Shown: positions 1-9,078, counted from the stretch's first letter. The stretch: DNA of 62,063 bases from Verrucomicrobiota bacterium JB023 (GCA_030673895.1 JAUTCR010000055.1:1-62063); one strand, 5' to 3'. Numbers and translations: made by a program. The notes: generated by a model from the letters alone, not told the origin.

Positions 1-42
1 GAAAAGGAGAAGGCCGTTAACTTGTTGAAAGTTAACGGCCTT
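1..42 (-). terminator. Rho-independent terminator of tRNA-fMet
   Basis: A perfect 12-bp inverted repeat (AAGGCCGTTAAC and its complement, loop of about 9 nt) lies just past the CCA end of the minus-strand tRNA. On the minus strand the stem is followed by CTCCTTTTC, a modest T-rich tail. It most simply ends the tRNA transcript. Confidence 0.8.
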
Positions 43-45
43 CAT

Positions 46-122
<77 letters not shown>

Positions 123-458
123 ATTTGTTGTGCCGGATTGCTCCGGGAGGCAGAGCCTACTTTTTCTCAGGCGACGTGCAAGATGTTCTTTTCCCTTTTT
201 TGAGGAACAATCGGCCGATGCTTGTTCTACCTAGTTGGGGCAGGAGGCAGGAGGCAGGTGAAAAATGATGATATTTAACGCTGTTAGCGATTTTTCGCTG
301 GATTTCGCCATCAAAGAAGCTAAGAGTTTGAACTCCTGAAAAAAACGTCAGCTATTTGGTCGATAGTATCATTTCGACGGTTTTCAAGAAAATTGAGATT
401 GTTTTCCATTTCGATAGTCAATAATCTCAAAATGTTCCCCAGTGTTACCAGTAAACAA
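123..458. other. Intergenic region without a visible gene
   Basis: The region between the tRNA and the CAP-domain gene holds the tRNA promoter candidate and a short tandem repeat (GGCAGGA, about 2.5 copies at 240-258). No coding frame is convincing: the short frame from 86 runs through the tRNA. It presumably also holds the promoter of the downstream lipoprotein gene. Confidence 0.5.
154..181 (-). promoter_or_regulatory. Possible promoter of tRNA-fMet
   Basis: On the minus strand TTGCAC (176-181) is followed 16 nt later by TAGGCT (154-159), about 31 nt upstream of the mature tRNA 5' end. Spacing and position suit a sigma-70 type promoter; the -10 is far from TATAAT, so this is a weak inference. 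Confidence 0.35.
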
Positions 459-1013
459 ATGAAGATTGTTAAAATATCCGGACTTTCGGTGGCTTTTGCA
501 TTAGCGAGCTGCGGAGGGTCTGCTGTTGCATTAAAGCAATCCGAGGTTCCCCCTTCCTCGGGTCAGCGTGATTTGGCGAGAGAGGTTCTCTCCGTCGTTA
601 ATCAGCATCGGGCCAAGATTGGTCAACCCACGCTAAAATATCATGCCGGGTTGTCTCGAATGGCTAAGAAGCATTCCGACTACATGCGAGACAATGCAGG
701 TAAGTTCAGCCTGCAGGGTGAAATGATCACCCATTATGGTTTCGATGGGCGCGCGAAATTCGCTTTGGAGAAATATCGTGTCGACAACCTTGGAGAAAAC
801 GTTGTCGCCAGCCGGTCGCCTGAGACGGGTTCGGCTGAGCAGATTTTCCAAGGCTGGATGAAGTCGGCCGACCATAAGCATAATATGGAGTCTGATTGGG
901 CGTTGACGGGGATCTCGGCATCTTATGGACCGAATGGTGAAATTTTTGTTACTCAGCTCTTTGGAACAAAGCCATTAATGACCCAAACAGTCGGTGCTCC
1001 GACGACTTGGTAG
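459..1013 (+). CDS. CAP/SCP-domain lipoprotein
   Basis: This is a 184-aa secreted protein with a CAP (SCP/PR1-like) domain, a fold found in many secreted proteins whose bacterial roles are mostly unknown. The N-terminus is a short lipoprotein signal: a basic MKIVK start, a hydrophobic stretch, then the lipobox ALASC at about residue 19, so it is probably anchored to a membrane. The CAP domain begins around residue 40 (NQHRAKIG) and includes the typical HYGFDGR, GENV and HKHNM segments, the last carrying the conserved His region. I chose ATG 459 because it yields a proper lipobox; an in-frame TTG at 393 would put 22 residues before the signal. The gene is alone, closed by a strong terminator. 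Confidence 0.85.
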   Translation: MKIVKISGLSVAFALASCGGSAVALKQSEVPPSSGQRDLAREVLSVVNQHRAKIGQPTLKYHAGLSRMAKKHSDYMRDNAGKFSLQGEMITHYGFDGRAKFALEKYRVDNLGENVVASRSPETGSAEQIFQGWMKSADHKHNMESDWALTGISASYGPNGEIFVTQLFGTKPLMTQTVGAPTTW

Positions 1014-1038
1014 ATTCGACCCTTTTTTATCTGTGACT

Positions 1039-1077
1039 GAGACCGGCGAGATAGATTCTCGTCGGTCTCTTTTTTTT
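1039..1077 (+). terminator. Rho-independent terminator after the CAP-domain gene
   Basis: The stem GAGACCGGCGAG pairs with CTCGTCGGTCTC (one G-U pair) around a 7-nt loop and is followed by eight T residues, 26 bases after the stop codon of the CAP-domain gene. Confidence 0.9.
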
Positions 1078-1080
1078 GTC

Positions 1081-1542
1081 CGCGACCTAATTGAAATGTT
1101 GGTTGGCCACCGGAAAGGGTGGAGCAAGCATCAGGAGGGTAAGAAGCGAGGGATCGCGTCTGGATAGGTCCTGGTTTGGTGTATCGAGCTATCGACCAAG
1201 CAAGATTCGAGGGAGCTGGAGGTTGCCTCCGCTTTCATTCGTCATCCGGTCGGGGTGGTTCCGTAGTCCAATGCTGTTCTCGCATTAATTGACCCCGGTT
1301 CGGAAGGTGACGTTATGGCCTCAGAAGGCTCGGATTGAATCTGGCAGCCATTTCCAGGAGGAATCTCCTGAATCTCCGGGTGGGCGACGGGAAGCTGGTC
1401 AAGAAGGGCGAAGTCAAATTTTATGAACCATGCGGGCGTCCCAGCCTTGTCAGATTCCGATAGAAAACCTAGGCTCCGCGCCCCTGCGCTGCAGGAGTTG
1501 TCGGAAGTCACACGCATTTTCCCTCCACACACCCGACCCTTT
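1081..1542. other. Intergenic region, no gene seen
   Basis: About 460 bases between a terminator and the pyrophosphatase start. The frame open from 1423 into the pyrophosphatase is in frame with it, but that extension has no family similarity I recognise, so I treat it as leader. A small CAGGAG/CTCCTG hairpin near 1356 has no T tract. The promoter of the pyrophosphatase-pro cluster should lie here, but no consensus stands out. Confidence 0.45.
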
Positions 1543-3240
1543 ATGAAAAACGCCTCGGAACGCCTTCTCGTTGTCGGCCATAAGAATCCTGATACTGATG
1601 CCATCTGCTCTGCTATCGGGCATGCTGAATTTCTGAGGATGACGGGCGGTGAGGCCGAGGCGATTCGCTGCGGTGAGATCCCGGTTCGGACGAAGTGGGT
1701 TCTCCAGCAAGCGGGGCTCGAGCCACCGCGTTTGGTCACCGATGTGCGGGTGACGGCGGGTCAAGTGGCGCGACGGGACGTTGTTTCCGTCTCCATGGAC
1801 GATACATTTTTGACCGCTTACCGGCAAATGGTTCAAAGCGGGGTGCGCAGCGTGCCGGTGGTCGATGCCAATGGCAAGGTCAAGGGTTTGCTCCATTATC
1901 TCGATCTTCTACAGCTTTTGCTACCTGCTGAGATGGAAGGTATCGCCGTTCGAACGGTGACGGCCTCTCTGACGAACATTTGTGCAACTTTACAGGCAAC
2001 GATCGTGGGGGCGGACTGTGAGAGTGGCGAAGAGGAAGATTTGCATCTGCTGGTGGGCGCCTCGAGCGAGGAATCAGTGGTGCGTCGTTTGAAGGCCGCC
2101 AAGGAGGCGGGGCAAGTGGGTAACTACGTCGTGATTTGCGGCGATCGCCCAGGCATCCAAAAGCTTGCCATTGAGCGGGGAGTGAAGGGGCTCATCGTGA
2201 CGGGGGGCTTCGATATTCCGGCCGACTTGATCGAGCTCGCTCGTGAGCAGGAGGTCACTGTCCTGCTGGCCACCCATGACACCGCAAGCGTTGCCAAACT
2301 GGTCTCCTGTTCGCGTCAAGTGAGCGGGGTGGTTGCCGGTGAATTCGAGGTCGTCGAAGAAGGAGAAGTGATTTCCGGGCTGCGCAAGCGCTTGGCAGGG
2401 CTTTCCCAAGATCTCTTTCCCGTGGTCGCCCGGGGAACCAAGCAGCTGACCGGGGTTTTGTCGAAGTCCGATTTGGTGGAACCTTGGCGGACTCAGCTTG
2501 TTCTCGTTGATCACAACGAGTTCGCTCAAGCCGTGACCGGAGTTGACGAGGCGGACGTCGTGGAGGTGATCGACCACCACCGTTTGTCCGGTGATCTTGT
2601 CTCTCGCGAGCCGATTCGTTTTTTGAACGAGCCCGTCGGCTCGACGAGCACCTTGGTTGCCCGTAAATTCATGCACCGGGGGCTGAAGCCTCCACAGGGC
2701 GTGGCCATGTGTCTTTGTGCGGGGCTGATTTCTGACACTCTACTGCTGACTTCTCCCACGACCACGGACTTGGATCGCGAGATTCTCGCTTGGCTCGCTC
2801 CCATTGCCGGGATCGATCCTGACAAGTTCACCAGGGACTTCTTCGCGGTCGGCTCGCTGCTCATTACTGGCACTGCGGAAGAGGTGATGAATACCGACCG
2901 CAAGGAATTCTTCGAGGAAGGGATGAAGGTGAGTATCTCGCAGATTGAGGAATTGGGGGTGGATCACTTTAGCGAGCGGCAGGAGGAATTGGGTGAGGCC
3001 TTGGAGGCGCTCCGCCAGCGGACGGAGTCGGACCTCGCTCTTCTCGTGGTCACTGATATTGCGACGCACGATAGTTTGATTCTCGCGAGTGGTGAACAGG
3101 TGATTCAGGATGGACTTCCTTATCAATGTGAGGGCGGGATTCTGAAAGCGCCCGGGGTGGTCAGCCGCAAAAAACAAATTTTCCCAGCTGTCTGGCAAGC
3201 TTGCCGTCTGGCTGCGGGCAAGATAAAGGGACGGGACTGA
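1543..3240 (+). CDS. Manganese-dependent inorganic pyrophosphatase with CBS and DRTGG domains (family II)
   Basis: Predicted to hydrolyse pyrophosphate to phosphate in the cytoplasm, under adenine-nucleotide control through its CBS domains. The 565-aa protein opens with a DHH-family metal motif (GHKNPDTDAICSA, residues 12-24), continues into a CBS domain (about 70-130), a DRTGG-like domain (about 140-250) and a second CBS segment, then resumes the phosphoesterase core with VDHNE, VIDHH and the NEPVGSTST loop, and ends with a DHHA2 substrate domain. This order and length match the CBS-PPases rather than the short family II enzymes. ATG 1543 is chosen because the family N-terminus starts right before GHKNPD. 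Its stop overlaps the proB start by one base, so the two are probably co-transcribed. Confidence 0.92.
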   Translation: MKNASERLLVVGHKNPDTDAICSAIGHAEFLRMTGGEAEAIRCGEIPVRTKWVLQQAGLEPPRLVTDVRVTAGQVARRDVVSVSMDDTFLTAYRQMVQSGVRSVPVVDANGKVKGLLHYLDLLQLLLPAEMEGIAVRTVTASLTNICATLQATIVGADCESGEEEDLHLLVGASSEESVVRRLKAAKEAGQVGNYVVICGDRPGIQKLAIERGVKGLIVTGGFDIPADLIELAREQEVTVLLATHDTASVAKLVSCSRQVSGVVAGEFEVVEEGEVISGLRKRLAGLSQDLFPVVARGTKQLTGVLSKSDLVEPWRTQLVLVDHNEFAQAVTGVDEADVVEVIDHHRLSGDLVSREPIRFLNEPVGSTSTLVARKFMHRGLKPPQGVAMCLCAGLISDTLLLTSPTTTDLDREILAWLAPIAGIDPDKFTRDFFAVGSLLITGTAEEVMNTDRKEFFEEGMKVSISQIEELGVDHFSERQEELGEALEALRQRTESDLALLVVTDIATHDSLILASGEQVIQDGLPYQCEGGILKAPGVVSRKKQIFPAVWQACRLAAGKIKGRD

Positions 3241-4007
3241 TGAGGGAACTGGTGGTGGTCAAGGTTGGCACGGGTGTTCTCACCCGTCCCAGCGATGGGC
3301 GATTGAACGGAGGATCCCTGGTCCGCCTGGTGACGGCCTTGGCCGGACTTGCCGAGAGCGGGCGAAGAGTGATCCTGGTGAGCTCCGGGGCCGTCGGGGC
3401 AGGCGTCTCGGCGCTGGGCTTGGAGAAATATCCTTCCGAACTGAGAGAGAAGCAAGCGGCCGCTGCCGTCGGGCAAGCTCGCTTGATGCACACTTACGAG
3501 AATCTGTTTTCCCAGTTTGGTCTCAGTGTGGCTCAGGTTCTTTTGACAGGGAACAATCTTCAGAAGCCGCGCACCCGGGAGCGGGTCGCGGGCACCCTCG
3601 ATTGCCTCATGGAGATAGGACAGGTGATCCCTATCATCAACCAGAATGACTCGGTCGCGGTGGAGGAGCTGAGCCGGGGGGATAACGATATGCTTTCGGT
3701 CAAGGTCGCAGAGCTAGTGGAGGCGGATTTGCTGGTCCTCTTGACTAGTGCGGATGGCCTGTGTCGGGGGGAAGGTGGCGAGCTGATTCCGGAGGTGCGC
3801 AATCTGGATGAAGCCAAGAGCTTGGTTGGAGAAGGTTCCGGTCGTTTTTCCATTGGCGGCATGAAGTCGAAGCTCGATGCGGTCGAGGCAGCCTTGGAAG
3901 CGGGCGTCAAAACGGTGATCGGCAATGGCCATCATCCGGAACGGCTCGCGGAGATCGTGGAGGGCGGAGGAGTCTGCACGCGCTTTCCTGTGCCAGAGGC
4001 TGATTGA
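3240..4007 (+). CDS. proB: Glutamate 5-kinase, short form without PUA domain
   Basis: Catalyses ATP-dependent phosphorylation of glutamate, the first step of proline synthesis. The amino-acid-kinase fold is clear: KVGTGVLT at the N-terminus, SSGAVGAG, INQNDSVA, GDNDMLS and SIGGMKSK, the last a slight variant of the usual GTGGMxTK. At 255 aa it contains only the kinase domain; the C-terminal PUA domain of the roughly 370-aa E. coli enzyme is missing, a form known from several lineages. The ATG shares its A with the upstream TGA stop. The partner proA lies one gene downstream. Confidence 0.95.
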   Translation: MRELVVVKVGTGVLTRPSDGRLNGGSLVRLVTALAGLAESGRRVILVSSGAVGAGVSALGLEKYPSELREKQAAAAVGQARLMHTYENLFSQFGLSVAQVLLTGNNLQKPRTRERVAGTLDCLMEIGQVIPIINQNDSVAVEELSRGDNDMLSVKVAELVEADLLVLLTSADGLCRGEGGELIPEVRNLDEAKSLVGEGSGRFSIGGMKSKLDAVEAALEAGVKTVIGNGHHPERLAEIVEGGGVCTRFPVPEAD

Positions 4008-4077
4008 GCTGCTCAAGTGACTTTTCCGTAACGGGGGGAACCTTGTGCGGTGGAGCGATGCTCTTGTTAGATGATTC

Positions 4078-4998
4078 ATGGATTTTGCCAAGAATCGGGA
4101 AGCGGTGAAGATAAGGTGCTCCGGTTGGTTAGGAGTTTGCTTGGTTGGGGGAGCGTTTGCTCTCGTCTCTCCGTCGCAAGCTTATGCCGAATCGGGAGAT
4201 AGCTCCCTCGGCAGCGCGTTACGCGCCAACGAAGGTGAATGGTTGCCGGCTTTTCAGGGTATTTCGGTCCGCTACGATAGCCTCGCCGAGCCGCGCCCGA
4301 TCAAGGTGACCGTAGCCCGCATCGATACGTGGGCTGAAGGGGTTCGTCTCTTTGTCACTCCGGGTAACGGGCCTGCCTTGCACGAAGTGGATGCGAGGAA
4401 AACGACGAGCTTTCTCGACGAATTCGATCTCGAGGTCGCCCTCAATGCGACGGGTTTCACGTCAATCTCGAAGGAGGGAACAGCCATCGGGGTGATCGGC
4501 TTCTCGGTATCGGACCACGAGGTGGTGAGTCCGCTCGAGGGTGAAGCTCCCGTTTTCGTTGTTGATGAGAAGGGCCGGGGCCGGATTGAGCGTTTTCCGT
4601 TTGCTGAGGATGCTTTCGATGACGCCTTCGTGGCGGTGCAAGGTTGGTATGGGGCCAAGGGGATGCTGGTCGATGACGGGAAGGCGATTGCCGAAGTTGT
4701 GGATGTCCATCCGAGATCGGCTGTCGGTGTTTCAAAAGATCAGCGTTTCATCTATCTCGCAACTTTCGATGGTCGGCAGCCCAAGTACAGCGAGGGGGCC
4801 TCGCTGCGTGATATGGCGGTCTTTCTACGGGACCTCAGTTGCTGGGATGCGATGAATCTGGATGGAGGAGGCTCCACGACCTTGGTGGTCAAGATTGAGG
4901 GGGAGGCAACCATCCTCAATCGGCCTTCGGGAAGCGAACGAGCGGTGGCGAATCACATCGGCGTGCAAGCTCTTCCTTTGAATTCGGCAAAAGAATAG
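4078..4998 (+). CDS. Exported phosphodiester glycosidase family protein (NAGPA/DUF2233)
   Basis: A 306-aa protein with a signal sequence (about residues 12-38, ending near SQAYA) followed by a NAGPA-type domain. Diagnostic segments are HPRSAVGVSKD, the AVFLRDL helix and the strictly conserved AMNLDGGGSTTLV near the C-terminus. Family members cleave phosphodiester-linked sugars such as uncovered GlcNAc-phosphate, or are envelope proteins of unknown substrate; the substrate here is unknown. It sits between proB and proA (70 bp and 92 bp gaps), although no link with proline synthesis is obvious. The start ATG at 4078 gives a good signal peptide with basic residues ahead of the hydrophobic core. 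Confidence 0.85.
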   Translation: MDFAKNREAVKIRCSGWLGVCLVGGAFALVSPSQAYAESGDSSLGSALRANEGEWLPAFQGISVRYDSLAEPRPIKVTVARIDTWAEGVRLFVTPGNGPALHEVDARKTTSFLDEFDLEVALNATGFTSISKEGTAIGVIGFSVSDHEVVSPLEGEAPVFVVDEKGRGRIERFPFAEDAFDDAFVAVQGWYGAKGMLVDDGKAIAEVVDVHPRSAVGVSKDQRFIYLATFDGRQPKYSEGASLRDMAVFLRDLSCWDAMNLDGGGSTTLVVKIEGEATILNRPSGSERAVANHIGVQALPLNSAKE

Positions 4999-5090
4999 GG
5001 CACTGCTGGTGCCGGGCTGCCGCAGCTTGAGGTCAAAGTGTGACTTGCAGAGCAGGGGGATCGAGAGTGATAGTGGCGGGACAAAACCCA

Positions 5091-6362
5091 ATGACAGCAG
5101 AAGACGTCGAAAAGGAAGTGTTGCGGATGGGGCGTCAGGCCAAGGAGGCGGCGCTCGCGTTAGCCGTATTGAGCAGCGAGCAAAAGAACCGGATCCTCGC
5201 AGCCATGGCTGCTGAACTGAGAGCGCGTTCGAGCGAAGTCATCAAGGCCAATGCCCAGGATCTGGCAGCGGGGGAAGAGCGCGGCTTGTCGATGGCGATG
5301 CTGGATCGCCTGCGACTTGATGAGGCACGGGTGGATGCCATTGCGGCAGGAATTGAGCAAGTGGCCACCTTGAAAGATCCTGTCGGTGAAGTGTTGTCCG
5401 ATTGGCAGCATCCCAAGGGATTCCAGATCGAGCAGGTCAGGGTTCCCATCGGAGTGATTGGAATCATCTATGAGAGTCGGCCAAACGTGACCAGTGATGC
5501 GGCGGTTCTCTGTTTGAAGAGCGGAAACGCGACCATTCTCCGAGGAGGCAGTGAAGCCATTTTTTCCAATCGGGCGATCGCTGCAGCCTTGCAAGCAGGC
5601 GGCGAGCAAGCCGGGCTGCCTGCCAATGCGATTCAGCTCATTCCTTTCACGGACCGCGAAAGCGTCAAGGTGATGGCCGGAATGGATCAGTATCTGGACC
5701 TCATCATCCCGCGCGGAGGCAAGGGGCTGATCGAAACGGTCGTGTCGTTGGCGCGGATGCCGGTCATCAAGCATTACGACGGCATTTGCCACATCTACGT
5801 GGATGAGCAGGCCGACCTTGGCCAGGCCGTGGATATTGCTTTCGATTCCAAGACGCAAAAGCCGAGCGTGTGCAATGCCCTGGAGACCCTGCTGGTCCAC
5901 GAAAGCGTGGCTGCCGATTACCTGCCTCTCATGGCTTCGGCGATGAGGGAGAAGGACGTCGAGCTACGCGGCTGCGCTCGAACCCGGGAGATCCTCGGCG
6001 ACGGAGTGAAGGCAGCGTCGGAAGAGGATTGGGATACCGAATATCTCGATTACATCCTCGCGGTGAAGGTCGTCGCGTCTATGGCCGAAGCGATGGAACA
6101 CATCAACCGCCATGGCTCGCGGCACAGTGACTGCATCATCACCAAGAACGAAGAGGCGGCGGAGACTTTCTTGCGGGGGATTGATTCGGCCTGCGTTTTC
6201 CACAACCTTTCCACTCGATTCAGTGATGGGGAGGAATTCGGATTTGGCGCTGAGATCGGAATCTCGACTGACAAGCTGCATGCCCGCGGTCCGATGGCCT
6301 TGCGCGAGCTCACTAGCTACCAGTATCGCCTCCGAGGCGATGGCCAGCTCAAGGCGAGCTGA
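5091..6362 (+). CDS. proA: Glutamate-5-semialdehyde dehydrogenase (gamma-glutamyl phosphate reductase)
   Basis: NADPH-dependent reduction of glutamyl 5-phosphate to the semialdehyde, the second step of proline synthesis. The 423-aa protein aligns with ProA over its full length: YESRPNVTSDA near residue 120, the catalytic cysteine in KPSVCNALET near 260, and the HINRHGSRHSD and FGFGAEIGISTDKLHARGP segments towards the C-terminus. ATG 5091 gives a length close to the E. coli enzyme (417 aa); an in-frame GTG at 5040 would add 17 residues. A hairpin with a T-rich tail follows the stop. Confidence 0.96.
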   Translation: MTAEDVEKEVLRMGRQAKEAALALAVLSSEQKNRILAAMAAELRARSSEVIKANAQDLAAGEERGLSMAMLDRLRLDEARVDAIAAGIEQVATLKDPVGEVLSDWQHPKGFQIEQVRVPIGVIGIIYESRPNVTSDAAVLCLKSGNATILRGGSEAIFSNRAIAAALQAGGEQAGLPANAIQLIPFTDRESVKVMAGMDQYLDLIIPRGGKGLIETVVSLARMPVIKHYDGICHIYVDEQADLGQAVDIAFDSKTQKPSVCNALETLLVHESVAADYLPLMASAMREKDVELRGCARTREILGDGVKAASEEDWDTEYLDYILAVKVVASMAEAMEHINRHGSRHSDCIITKNEEAAETFLRGIDSACVFHNLSTRFSDGEEFGFGAEIGISTDKLHARGPMALRELTSYQYRLRGDGQLKAS

Positions 6363-6374
6363 CCGGCCGGAAGC

Positions 6375-6409
6375 AGGCAGGGCCTGACAAGCTCTGCCTT
6401 ACTTTTCTT
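6375..6409 (+). terminator. Probable terminator after proA
   Basis: AGGCAGGGC (6375-6383) pairs with GCTCTGCCT (6391-6399) with one G-U pair and a 7-nt loop, followed by TACTTTTCTTT. It overlaps the stop codon of the convergent FHA gene. The T tract is only on the plus side, so it most likely ends the proA transcript. Confidence 0.55.
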
Positions 6410-6986
6410 TACCGAAGGAATCCGCCCACAAGGAACGGCCGTAGCGCGCGTCTTCAGTCTTCGTGGCGGAGCGGTGTGAATCGGCCAGTCCCAGCCAAAA
6501 CGCTCCGGCGGCGAGAAGGGCAAAGGCCAGGAAGATGGCGAAGTCGCGGGCTCCGCTTTGTTGATTGACGACCACCGGGGCACCCGGGCGGGGGAAGGCA
6601 GCTGGTGCGGCGGCTGGAGGCGTTTGCTTCTTGGGCAGCTTTTTCTTCTGATGCTTGCGGAATTTCTCGTCCGCGAGCGCCTCCTGCTCTTCCTCGGAGA
6701 GCGTGTAGTTAAAGAGCACGTCACCGATTTCGTAGTCTTCACCATCTTTGAGATCGATGACTTCCATCAAGTCATCGTCCATGCGGATCCCATTCGTCGA
6801 ATCGCAATCGGCCAGAACATAGCCTCCGCCCACGCGACGCATCTCGCAGTGATTCGAGGAGACCGAAGAGTGATCGATGACGACATCACTTCCAGCTGAG
6901 CGCCCGATCTTGACAGTTTCGGTATCGAGCGGAAAACGATAAGGCTGAGGGGTTCTTCCCGGAGCCGTGATGCAAATGCGAGGCAT
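6399..6986 (-). CDS. FHA-domain protein with C-terminal membrane anchor
   Basis: A 195-aa protein with an N-terminal forkhead-associated domain (about residues 20-90) showing the expected VKIGRSAGSDVVI, SVSSNHCEM and DSTNGI motifs, i.e. the Arg, Ser and Asn-Gly residues that read phosphothreonine. A basic, Pro/Ala-rich linker (KKKLPKKQTPPAAAP) leads to one transmembrane helix (AIFLAFALLAAGAFWLGLA, about 162-180) and a short tail. It may tether phosphorylated partners at the membrane, but no Ser/Thr kinase is nearby. I start at ATG 6986 because the FHA fold begins shortly after; upstream in-frame residues look non-coding. Divergent from thrS. Confidence 0.85.
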   Translation of the reverse strand: MPRICITAPGRTPQPYRFPLDTETVKIGRSAGSDVVIDHSSVSSNHCEMRRVGGGYVLADCDSTNGIRMDDDLMEVIDLKDGEDYEIGDVLFNYTLSEEEQEALADEKFRKHQKKKLPKKQTPPAAAPAAFPRPGAPVVVNQQSGARDFAIFLAFALLAAGAFWLGLADSHRSATKTEDARYGRSLWADSFGKEK

Positions 6987-7197
6987 ATTGAAGATACGTT
7001 GAAGTCGGGAAAAACTTAGTCTCGATACAGGGCGAGGAAAGGATGAAGTGCGATTTCGGCCCGCTTGGTTCGAGGGGATTCGATTGACGGGAAGCCAGGG
7101 AGAGATGGAGGGGCGGACGAGGCCATGCTGTGAAGCGAACTCACGGGCTTTGGGGTTGCAAGTTTGCCAGCGGGAAGGTTTTTTGCGGGTCGCAAAC

Positions 7198-9078
7198 ATG
7201 GCGGACGAAAAACAGAGAAAAACCTTGGAGGAGCGGCATGGGATGTCGGATTTGGAGCGACTTAGGCATTCCTGCGCCCATGTTTTGGCAACGGCGATTG
7301 CCCGCCTCTGGCCGGATGCCCAGTTCGCCGCAGGCCCTCCGGTAGAGGGTGGCTTCTATTACGATGTCGACTTGAAGCATCGCATCTCGACGGAAGACTT
7401 CGAGAAGATCGAGGCGGAGATGAAGAAGGTGGTGAAGGAGAATTCCCGCTTCGAGCGTCTGGTAGTGAGCCGGGATGAGGCCATGGAGATGGCCAAGAAA
7501 GGTCGTCTCGCCGCCGTTGCCGACCGCGAGGTGGAGTCAGTCTTCAAGGTCGACCTACTCAACGACATTCCGGAGGATGAAGAGATCTCGATCTACAAGA
7601 ACGGCGATTTCTGGGATCTCTGTGCCGGTCCCCATGTCGGACGCACCGGCAATTGCAAGGCATACAAGCTGATGAGTGTGGCCAGCGCATTCTACAAGGG
7701 AGACAAGAATAACAAGAGTCTCCAGCGAATCTACGGCACCTGTTTTCCTAACAAGACCTTGCTGAATGAGCATCTGGAGCGCTTGGAAGAGGCGAAGAAG
7801 CGAGACCACCGCCGCTTGGGCAAAGAGATGGGGCTCTTCACCTTTGATGAGTCCGTGGGGCAGGGACTCCCGCTTTGGAAGCCCAAGGGAGGACTGATTC
7901 GACGCGAACTTCAGGACTTCATTACCGCCGAGCTCGACAAGCAGGGTTATTATCAAGTCTTCACCCCGCATATCGGCAAATTGGATCTCTACCGCACCAG
8001 TGGCCACTTCCCGTATTACGAGGAGAGCCAGTTCCCTCCGATGGCCGAGCGGGATGCTTGGGAGGGTTTGGCTGATGAGAAGGCGGACTGCGGCACCCTG
8101 CTCAACGGACTGCGCACGGGCGACATTGAGGGATTCATGCTCAAGCCGATGAATTGCCCGCATCACATCAAGATCTTCGCCAGTGAGCATCATAGCTATC
8201 GTGACCTGCCGGTGCGGCTGGCCGAGTTCGGCACCGTCTATCGCTGGGAGCAGAGTGGGGAACTCGGGGGCCTGACCCGCGTCCGCAGCTTCACCCAGGA
8301 TGATGCCCATCTCTTCTGCACCCCCGATCAGTTGGCGGAGGAGATCCAGGGCTGCCTCGGGCTTGTGAAGACCGTTCTCGGCACCCTCGGCATGGAGGAC
8401 TACACCGTGCGGCTCTCTCTCCGGGATCCGGATTCGGACAAATACGTCGGCTCGGCGGAAAATTGGGATAAGGCGGAGGAGGCTCTCCGTGAGGCCGTCA
8501 AGACCATGGGCGTGGAGGCCATTGAGCAGCCCGGGGAGGCTGCCTTCTACGGACCGAAGATTGACTTCGTGGTTAAGGACGTCATCGGACGGGATTGGCA
8601 GCTGGGGACCGTGCAGGTTGACTACAACTTGCCGGAGCGGTTCGACCTCACTTATACTGGGTCGGATAACCAACAGCATCGGCCGGTGATGATTCACCGC
8701 GCTCCCTTCGGATCGCTTGAACGCTTCACCGGATTGCTGATCGAGCACTTCGCGGGCAAGTTCCCTACCTGGTTGGCTCCGGAGCAAGTCCGCGTCTTGC
8801 CCATCTCCCAACAGTTCAACGAAGGGGCGCAAAAAGTCGTCGATCAGCTTGCGGAGCACGGAGTGCGGGTTAAGCTGGACGGAGGAAGTGACAAGATCGG
8901 AGCCAAGATTCGCCTTGCGAGACTGGATAGGGTTCCGTATATGCTTGTCCTCGGAGCACGCGAACTCGATGAGAAGAAGGTGAGCGTGCGCCACCGGGAT
9001 CGGGATGATCTCGGAACAATGACCTTGGATGATTTTATTGCCACTATTCGCGAAGAAATCCAAGGACGGTCTCTCTGA
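7198..9078 (+). CDS. thrS: Threonyl-tRNA synthetase lacking the TGS domain
   Basis: Charges tRNA-Thr in the cytoplasm. The 626-aa protein begins almost at once with the editing domain (HSCAHVLA at about residue 25, LCAGPHV at about 140), then the class II catalytic core with motif 2 (YRWEQSGE), and the zinc ligands in MNCPHH, DDAHLF and MIHRAPFGS, and ends with the anticodon-binding domain (APEQVRVLPIS onward). The N-terminal TGS domain of E. coli ThrRS is absent. A loop before MNCPHH is about 20 residues longer than in E. coli. ATG 7198 is chosen; the frame stays open upstream to 7048, but that stretch has no TGS-like features. Confidence 0.95.
   Translation: MADEKQRKTLEERHGMSDLERLRHSCAHVLATAIARLWPDAQFAAGPPVEGGFYYDVDLKHRISTEDFEKIEAEMKKVVKENSRFERLVVSRDEAMEMAKKGRLAAVADREVESVFKVDLLNDIPEDEEISIYKNGDFWDLCAGPHVGRTGNCKAYKLMSVASAFYKGDKNNKSLQRIYGTCFPNKTLLNEHLERLEEAKKRDHRRLGKEMGLFTFDESVGQGLPLWKPKGGLIRRELQDFITAELDKQGYYQVFTPHIGKLDLYRTSGHFPYYEESQFPPMAERDAWEGLADEKADCGTLLNGLRTGDIEGFMLKPMNCPHHIKIFASEHHSYRDLPVRLAEFGTVYRWEQSGELGGLTRVRSFTQDDAHLFCTPDQLAEEIQGCLGLVKTVLGTLGMEDYTVRLSLRDPDSDKYVGSAENWDKAEEALREAVKTMGVEAIEQPGEAAFYGPKIDFVVKDVIGRDWQLGTVQVDYNLPERFDLTYTGSDNQQHRPVMIHRAPFGSLERFTGLLIEHFAGKFPTWLAPEQVRVLPISQQFNEGAQKVVDQLAEHGVRVKLDGGSDKIGAKIRLARLDRVPYMLVLGARELDEKKVSVRHRDRDDLGTMTLDDFIATIREEIQGRSL

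Noticed and set aside
240-258. Short GGCAGGA tandem repeat
   Set aside because: Only about 2.5 copies; too short to be called a functional repeat or CRISPR.
1356-1371. CAGGAG/CTCCTG hairpin upstream of the pyrophosphatase
   Set aside because: Short stem with no T tract and far from a gene end, so not a terminator.
2074-2676. 200-aa minus-strand open frame
   Set aside because: Antisense to the pyrophosphatase; no family features.
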